In this document: positions 59,701-64,000 of the stretch, piece by piece | How positions within the stretch are numbered: position 1 is the first letter of the stretch | Layout: each line of letters begins with the position of its first letter | NCBI RefSeq assembly: GCF_000691865.1 | Contig: NZ_JMIO01000033.1 | Location: 1-64,000 of the forward strand | Direction of reading: 5' to 3' | Source: Methanoculleus sp. MH98A | Lineage (GTDB): Archaea; Halobacteriota; Methanomicrobia; Methanomicrobiales; Methanoculleaceae | Length of the DNA stretch: 64,000 bases | Made by a program: the position numbers and the translations under genes | The notes under the pieces: model-generated | What the model saw: the letters and a program-made list of their open reading frames with translations, nothing else | The model's database searches: none | Told to the model about the DNA's origin: nothing

Positions 59701-59907
59701 CAACGGAGCAGCGTCGAGGATGTCCGCGAGGTGGTGAAGACCACTCTCTTCTGGACGAAGCGCTACCTCGCCGGGATACGCGCCGGGCGCTTCCCGCCCC
59801 GGCCTGACGCCGGCCCCTGTCCGGGTTACTGCGGGTTCAAGACCGCCTGCCGGTTCGACGCCCTGCGGCTGCTCAACGCGGAGGTGATGCCCGATGGGAC
59901 TGACTGA
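56758..59907 (+). CDS. AddB-like helicase-nuclease subunit
   Basis: 1049 residues. The N-terminal third has an inactivated SF1 helicase fold with HLAREIVRRLGEEGIPI and TLPGFARKVFLDY; the core carries REGEVRAIAQEIRDL and VVGVREVAHLAVPYLFVGGL. The C-terminus is a PD-(D/E)XK nuclease with GSLVHRIAYRFY, FMITDYKTGSSHP (about 905-918) and QLPLYLLAVE. Cys in YADCPFRFYLE (about 742) and PGYCGFKTACRF (about 1022-1031) fit the AddB-type 4Fe-4S site. It should cut DNA during end resection together with the next gene, which overlaps by 14 bases. Confidence 0.85.
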   Translation: MSPAVLYRQLPGEGLDAFIAEFRKAAARDPFGTVFIVPTSHLAREIVRRLGEEGIPIVADAVTTLPGFARKVFLDYATSETLISGAESRFILARILASGRYPLLCTGGVDDLATLFEVILMRKVDYPAALGDLATAKSIEIARLFDAYRRFLDEHDLVDENTLFARTVRLLADTGWFRTVYIYGLFGPMPRPGGSHYARPPRTVFVYGLFEPMPLERDLLFSLRESAEEFHYSIPYTGNPAVFSDDGEWLLPDAVISGDAPDTRRSRLAALFSRSEPVDCCGFVRLAERRDREGEVRAIAQEIRDLVAAGVRPDEIAVAFPDFASALPYVEEVFPDFGVPYTASDGRALSASPLVRALLDVAMVPARGYRREDVVALATSPYLPFTGGCELDIFSREARITAGNWDERLAALARAAGEERERPDTPESAKSRLAEKVAAIESAQETVRELFADLSALEGTKTLAGHIAAYRSVLERWQAPAMPEDGDPDLLEDEARNLGGFSGILAALERLARLLPDEKMPLAEFSSLLAQVAAGTRTGRRRSNGGVRVVGVREVAHLAVPYLFVGGLVEGTMPRLTTRLPFTTDAETRRLGTRSGEDILREERYYFTAALLSARSRVYLSYPAADGATPLVRSGFVDAVREAFSPEAWGNDDFPDSGLAAARRAGALLARGEFPVGMPCPIPVREAVRRLNIENYHRKAGYDSPYDGMLDDDPAILAALAERFGEGAVFSPTALETYADCPFRFYLERVLGLAPLPEADPDLTAQERGSLVHRIAYRFYSGWTCDGNGPVTGACYADALRRILDAGREEADRFTFETPAWAADKEHLLGSPAAGKGVLERFLRHEAEVAASRFVPHAFEVSFGLPLVPGEVDAVSIPDAVAIPLGEETIRLRGRVDRVDVLTDGRFMITDYKTGSSHPRLRDIEAGRALQLPLYLLAVESLTGMEGVAGTYYTLRRGEVTNKPVFWDAGLKDCFSCFPGSQRSSVEDVREVVKTTLFWTKRYLAGIRAGRFPPRPDAGPCPGYCGFKTACRFDALRLLNAEVMPDGTD
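57292..57399 (+). repeat. local 72-bp duplication within the AddB-like gene
   Basis: Two 36-base segments, at 57292-57327 and 57364-57399, match at 30 of 36 positions and both encode TV(Y/F)(I/V)YGLF(G/E)PMP. They are separated by 36 bases that encode RPGGSHYARPPR and contain a short GGGCGG/CCGCCC inverted repeat. Related proteins would be expected to have the YGLF-PMP strand once. Confidence 0.6.
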
Positions 59908-62900
59908 ACGCCAGGCGCGGGCCGCGCTCGACCACTCGACGAGCAAGTGTGTCACCGCCGGTGCGGGGACGGGGAAGACGCACGTCCTGGTGCAGAAGTA
60001 CCTCGGCCTGCTCGAATCCGGTGTCGGCGTCGGCAACATCCTCGCGCTCACCTTCACCGAGAAGGCGGCCGGCGAGATGAAGATCCGGGTCCGCCAGGCG
60101 ATTGCGGAGAAGGAGGGCGAGCGGTGGGACGCGATCCGCGACGAGTTTCTGTGGGCGAAGATATCGACCTTCCACTCCTTCTGCGCCTCCGTTCTCCGGG
60201 AGTTCTCCATCGAGGCCGGCGTGGGGCCGTCTTTTTCCGTCCTCGACGAGCGGGAGGCGTTCCGGCTCCGTGAGGAGGCGATCGACGACCTCATCCACGG
60301 CGATCCGCCCGCGGAGTGCCGGGACGCGGTGATCGGCGCCCTCCGGGCGGTTGGGGCCCATGAACTGAAGAACTACCTCGAGGCGCTGTACTCGCGCCGC
60401 GGGACTGCGGAAGCGTTCTTTGCCGCCCTCGCGGAGAGCGAGGAGGGGGTGCTCGACGCCTGGCGGACGGCCCTGGAGCGGCACCGGGAGACGGCACTTG
60501 CGGCCTTCTTTGACCGTGCCGCCCCCTCTATCGAGACGCTTCGTGACCTTGCCGCCCGCTGCCCGGGCGAGCGCGACCCGGCCGGGGCCTACCTCCGGGC
60601 GGTCGAACCCTGCCTCGCCGGCGAGATCGCGGTCGCCGAACTTGCTGCGGTCCACGACAATTCGGGGTTCCGCAAGAACATGGGGCAGAAGAAGAACTGG
60701 GAGGGGGACGACCTCGACAACCTCCGGGCGGCCTACGGCGTCCTCAGGCAGTGCCTCACCGATCACGCGGGTGCCTGCTCGCTCACCCTTGATGCGGCCG
60801 ACCCCTTCACCCGGGCGACGCTCGACTTCCTCCGCGATCTCGGGGTGGTCTTTAAGGCCTTCCTTGACTCGGTCGAGGCGGAGAAGCGGCGGATGAACGC
60901 CCTCGACTTCGACGACCTGGTGAACCGCACCCACCGGCTCTTTCGCGACCGGGGGGACATCGTCGAGACGCATTTTAGGAGCCGGTTCCGGTTTATCCTG
61001 GTCGACGAGTTCCAGGATACCGATCCCGTCCAGATCGCCATTATCCGCACCCTCCTCGGCGATTCCGCGAATCTGTTCGTCGTCGGCGACCCGAAACAGT
61101 CCATCTACCTCTTCCGGGAGGCCGACGTCACACAGTTTTCGCATACCCGCGATCTGATCGAGGGGGACCTTGGGGGGGAGACGGTCGCACTCGACGTCAA
61201 CTTCCGGAGCACGCCCGAGGTCGTCGGGTTCACGAACGCCGTCTTTTCCGCCCTGATGGCGGAGGCCGGGCGGCCCTGGGAGTTCCTCTACGAATCGCTG
61301 CATGCGTTCCGCCGGGACGACGCCGGTTCGGTTGAACTCCTCCTCTGCCACAAGATCAGGGACCGGGCGGCCGGCCGCCGGGCCGAGGCGGAGATGGCGG
61401 CAAGAAAGATCCGCTCTCTCGTCGAGCGGGGAGAGAAGCGGATTTCCCGCGACGGGGAGGTCCGGTCGGCAGGCTACGGCGACGTCGCCGTCCTGCTCGA
61501 GCGGCGGACGAACCTCGCCTACTACGAGTGGGCGCTCGCCCGCTACGGCGTCCCCTACCACGTCCATGCCGGCCTCGGGTTCTACGACCGCCAGGAGGTC
61601 TACGACCTCTACAACATCCTCCGGTTCTTGGCGAACCACCTGGACGACGCGGCGCTCTACGGCGTGTTGCGCTCACCCTACTTCGGGTTCTCCGACGCCC
61701 GGCTCTTCCATATCGCCCGGTTGCCGGGGAATTCTCTCTGGGAGCGGCTGCAGGCCGCGGCGGAGCCTGCGGCGGCGACCCTCCGTGAGTGGCTCTCGCT
61801 CTCCCGCAGGCTCTCGCCCGCCCGCCTCCTCCGCCGGATCGTCGAGACCTCGGGGATCTTCGTCGTCTTCGGCGGGATGGCCGGGGGCGAGCAGGCCGCG
61901 GCGAACGTCGAGAAACTGATCGCCCTCGCGAGGGATGCCGAAGTCTCCACGCTCGCCGGTTTTGTCGCGGAACTCGGCCGCTCCATCGACGCCGGAGACC
62001 GGGAGGGGGATGCTCCTCTCGACCTCGCATCCGCAGACGCGGTCTCGATCATGACGGTGCACGCCGCGAAGGGGCTCGAGTTCCCGGTCGTCGTCGTCCC
62101 CGACCTTGCGGAGACGCCGCGGTCCGGCGGAGGCACCATCATGGTGGAGGAGGGGCTGCTGCTCGGGGTCTCGATACCGAACCCGGCAAACGATCACGAG
62201 CGCGAGGAGACGCCGGTCCTCCGGCTTCTCAAGGACGAATACCGGCAGAAGGAGGAGGCCGAGCGCAAACGGCTCTTCTATGTCGCGGTCACCCGGGCAG
62301 AGGATCACCTCATCCTCTGCGGGGAGGTGCCGGCCGCGATCCCGGAGAGCCTCGCGGACGCCAGGACCCGGATGGCCTGGCTCGCGCACTGTCTCGGGCT
62401 CTGCGACGAGGTCTACGCCCGGGGCGAAGCCGTCCTCGGGACGCTCCGCATCCCGATCACCCTCGACCCCGCGGCGATCCCGGTCGACGTGCAGAAGACC
62501 GCCCCGGTCTGCCTGCCGGTGCCCGACGACGTCCCCGCGGCGCCCGTCCCGGCGGGTATTCCTTCCAATGGGAAGAAGGAGCGGGTCTACTCGGCAAGCG
62601 AGCTTGAGGCGTACCTCCACGGCCCGGCGGAGTCCCGGTTGCCGGTGTTCGCCGCCGGGGAGGATGCGCTGACCCGCGGCCTCGTCGTCCACGAGGTCTT
62701 CCGCGGCCGCGATCCCGCCGCGGTGCTGCGGCGGTACGGGCTGGACCCTGCCGGGGCTGTGGAGTACCAGGAACTCTACGTCCGGTTCCTTGCATCGCCC
62801 CTGATGCGGGGGATCGTCCGCGACCACCGCGAGGTGCCGTTTTCGGCCCGGGTGAACGGGTTTGCGTTCAGGGGGGTCATCGACCGGCTGGTGCAGCGGC

Positions 62901-63136
62901 AAAACGGCACCTGGATGCTCATCGACTACAAGACCGGGACGCCGGGGGACGCCGGGGAGTATGCGATCCAGATGGCGGTCTATCATCGCGCCGCCGCCCA
63001 GATCCTCAGCGCTCCGGTCACGCCCTACCTCTATTTCGTCGATGCCGACCGCTGGGCGGAGATCGAGGTGGACGAGGATCTGGTCTTTGCCGAGATTTCC
63101 CGTGCGATCAGCGGGATCGAGGAAGAAGGTCTTTGA
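59894..63136 (+). CDS. AddA-like UvrD-family helicase-nuclease
   Basis: 1080 residues. SF1A helicase with all motifs: Walker A TAGAGTGKTHVL (about 19-30), ALTFTEKAAGEM, STFHSFCASVL, DEFQDTDPVQIA (about 370-381), VVGDPKQSIYLFREAD, VNFRSTPEVV, IMTVHAAKGLEFPVVVVPDL and FYVAVTRAEDHL, then a C-terminal PD-(D/E)XK nuclease with LVVHEVFRG and MLIDYKTGTPG (about 1006-1016), QMAVYH. This is the AddA/RecB pattern, a motor that resects double-strand breaks with the AddB-like partner. ATG 59894 lies 14 bases inside the AddB gene. Confidence 0.92.
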   Translation: MGLTERQARAALDHSTSKCVTAGAGTGKTHVLVQKYLGLLESGVGVGNILALTFTEKAAGEMKIRVRQAIAEKEGERWDAIRDEFLWAKISTFHSFCASVLREFSIEAGVGPSFSVLDEREAFRLREEAIDDLIHGDPPAECRDAVIGALRAVGAHELKNYLEALYSRRGTAEAFFAALAESEEGVLDAWRTALERHRETALAAFFDRAAPSIETLRDLAARCPGERDPAGAYLRAVEPCLAGEIAVAELAAVHDNSGFRKNMGQKKNWEGDDLDNLRAAYGVLRQCLTDHAGACSLTLDAADPFTRATLDFLRDLGVVFKAFLDSVEAEKRRMNALDFDDLVNRTHRLFRDRGDIVETHFRSRFRFILVDEFQDTDPVQIAIIRTLLGDSANLFVVGDPKQSIYLFREADVTQFSHTRDLIEGDLGGETVALDVNFRSTPEVVGFTNAVFSALMAEAGRPWEFLYESLHAFRRDDAGSVELLLCHKIRDRAAGRRAEAEMAARKIRSLVERGEKRISRDGEVRSAGYGDVAVLLERRTNLAYYEWALARYGVPYHVHAGLGFYDRQEVYDLYNILRFLANHLDDAALYGVLRSPYFGFSDARLFHIARLPGNSLWERLQAAAEPAAATLREWLSLSRRLSPARLLRRIVETSGIFVVFGGMAGGEQAAANVEKLIALARDAEVSTLAGFVAELGRSIDAGDREGDAPLDLASADAVSIMTVHAAKGLEFPVVVVPDLAETPRSGGGTIMVEEGLLLGVSIPNPANDHEREETPVLRLLKDEYRQKEEAERKRLFYVAVTRAEDHLILCGEVPAAIPESLADARTRMAWLAHCLGLCDEVYARGEAVLGTLRIPITLDPAAIPVDVQKTAPVCLPVPDDVPAAPVPAGIPSNGKKERVYSASELEAYLHGPAESRLPVFAAGEDALTRGLVVHEVFRGRDPAAVLRRYGLDPAGAVEYQELYVRFLASPLMRGIVRDHREVPFSARVNGFAFRGVIDRLVQRQNGTWMLIDYKTGTPGDAGEYAIQMAVYHRAAAQILSAPVTPYLYFVDADRWAEIEVDEDLVFAEISRAISGIEEEGL

Positions 63137-63450
63137 CGGCGGGAACCGGTTCTTCGGATCTCCGATGCGTCCCGGATCCTCGCGTTCAGGAGTCGCCCGG
63201 TTCACGGGTATGCAACCGTACCCGGCGAGGTTGTCCGGGCGTCGTCGAAGGATGCCTGTCCGTCCTCTCCGGCGAAGCGCGGTCTCTCCCGGGAGAACAT
63301 GGGTAAGACCGGGCGGAGAGACTTTTTCCGGGTTCTGCAGCAAGGATGTGGCGTAACCGTTACCCTGTCGCGCTTCGTCCGCGATACGCGACCGGTCGGT
63401 TCTCGCCGGTTATGTGAGGAGCGGCGCTTGCCGCACCGCGGCCTCGCCGC
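63137..63450. other. intergenic region, no gene seen
   Basis: 314 bases downstream of the AddA-like gene. No convincing reading frame, repeat or terminator T-run is evident. The stretch GACTTTTTCC at about 63320-63329 is weakly T-rich. Confidence 0.4.
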
Positions 63451-63612
63451 TCAGTCGTACAGCCCGATCGCCAGGTAGTCGTCGTCGGAGAGTTCGTCCC
63501 AGAGTTCGAGGACGACCGAGCCGTCGTCCAGGACGTCGCCGGGGATGACCCATTCGGAGTCGACTTCCCTGACTTCTTCAACCCCGTCCGGGGTTCTCAC
63601 GAGCACGTTCAT
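63451..63612 (-). CDS. small acidic protein (53 aa)
   Basis: A short frame encoding 53 residues, starting MNVLVRTPDGVEEVREVDSE and ending ELSDDDYLAIGLYD. The pattern is beta-rich with many Asp/Glu, and the codon choice follows the GC-rich neighbours. No Shine-Dalgarno is clear. It lies 89 bases after the end of the minus-strand 4Fe-4S gene and could be in its transcript. No family recognised. Confidence 0.55.
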   Translation of the reverse strand: MNVLVRTPDGVEEVREVDSEWVIPGDVLDDGSVVLELWDELSDDDYLAIGLYD

Positions 63613-63701
63613 GGTAATCTTCTAGAGCGTCCGGTTATGCCCTCTTTCCGGCGTAGATGCGGCCGGGAAGGCGGTTCCCGGAGCGTTTTCCTTCCGCTCG
63701 T

Positions 63702-64000
63702 CTACCCTCCGGCGGGGCAGGCGAGTTCGCAGGCCCGGCAGTGGTCGATCCGTTTCCTCCCGGAGTTCTTGTCGGCGTTCATCCGCGCCAGGCACCGCTC
63801 CCGGCTGAACCTGCCGGTGCAAAAGGCGTCCATCGGGCAGGCGCGGATGCAGTACTCCTCGCAGCCGGCGCAGGGGTCTTCTCCCTCCGGTGATGGTTCT
63901 TCGGGGCAGTCCAGGTCCGCCCATACCGCCCGGAACCGGATCCGCGGCCCGTAGCCGGGGACGAGGACGAGGTTGTTTCTTCCCATCCTCCCGATCCCTG
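63702..64000 (-). CDS. 4Fe-4S protein related to epoxyqueuosine reductase (partial, C-terminal)
   Basis: The right edge cuts this minus-strand gene; about 99 codons are visible and the frame stays open to the edge. The visible part has VPGYGPRIRFRAVWADLD followed by two ferredoxin-type motifs, CAGCEEYCIRACP and DHCRACELACP. QueG (COG1600) and related corrinoid-4Fe-4S proteins end in this way. The ATG at about 63984-63986 is probably internal, because IGRMGRNN reads through it. Confidence 0.65.
   Translation of the reverse strand, partial: GIGRMGRNNLVLVPGYGPRIRFRAVWADLDCPEEPSPEGEDPCAGCEEYCIRACPMDAFCTGRFSRERCLARMNADKNSGRKRIDHCRACELACPAGG

Noticed and set aside
59480-59870. Cas4 nuclease
   Set aside because: The PD-(D/E)XK plus Cys pattern resembles Cas4, but it is the C-terminal domain of a 1049-residue AddB-like protein paired with AddA, with no CRISPR nearby.
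57553-61639. Long minus-strand frames opposite the AddB/AddA-like genes
   Set aside because: The plus-strand frames carry complete helicase and nuclease motifs; the antisense ones are compositional artefacts.

Overview
The window is a GC-rich, densely packed archaeal chromosome segment, almost certainly from a hydrogenotrophic methanogen of the order Methanomicrobiales (Methanoculleus-like). The supporting genes are an archaeal TFE alpha subunit, the archaeal tRNA methyltransferase Trm56, archaeal-type AlaRS, a RecJ-like DHH protein with S1 and OB domains, an Lhr-type helicase, 6-phospho-3-hexuloisomerase, methanogenesis marker protein 8 and the methanogen sulfide-to-homocysteine genes. Many promoters are AT-rich TATA boxes 20-30 bases before a start codon, which fits leaderless archaeal transcripts. 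There is one tRNA gene (Leu, GAG) and no rRNA or CRISPR array.

Layout. 0-6 kb: end of an MgtE-like transporter, its PhoU/RCK_C companion, a RecJ-like protein, then small surface or membrane proteins. 5.8-11.3 kb: a minus-strand chemosensory operon (ParA-like ATPase, a receptor without membrane segments but with five PAS domains, CheW, CheR). 11.5-17.9 kb: M48-like protease, lipoprotein, adenine deaminase (apparent CTG start), TerC, DUF1624, marker protein 8. 17.9-20 kb: a minus-strand operon pairing a CARF-like sensor with a PIN nuclease and a HAD phosphatase. 20.3-30.5 kb: an accessory-looking stretch with a DUF6573/excisionase-like fusion, a giant HEAT-repeat gene split by a frameshift, a hydrolase gene split by an in-frame TGA, a PAS histidine kinase with one compositionally odd PAS domain, and a possible ORF relic beside tRNA-Leu. 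30.8-37.7 kb: information-processing and sulfur genes (COG1707, HD, TFE, ATP-grasp, Trm56, then DUF39-CBS / NIL-ferredoxin / UPF0280). 37.8-56.6 kb: PEGA surface protein, Nif3, SWIM, AlaRS with a membrane-bound regulator, UPF0316, sugar dehydrogenase, phosphoesterase-Lhr pair, hexuloisomerase, aminotransferase, M42 peptidase and small transport genes. 56.7-63.1 kb: an AddB/AddA-like helicase-nuclease pair. The right edge cuts a 4Fe-4S protein.

Most notable observations: (1) a 219-bp palindromic element at 34847-35065 with perfect 14-bp terminal inverted repeats and a 5-bp AGCCC target duplication, inserted exactly at the junction of two convergent genes and supplying a new stop codon to one of them; (2) a CARF-like/PIN/HAD operon with no CRISPR locus in the window, a candidate nucleotide-activated RNase system; (3) a cytoplasmic chemoreceptor with three near-identical tandem PAS units of exactly 369 bp, transcribed with a ParA-like positioning ATPase.
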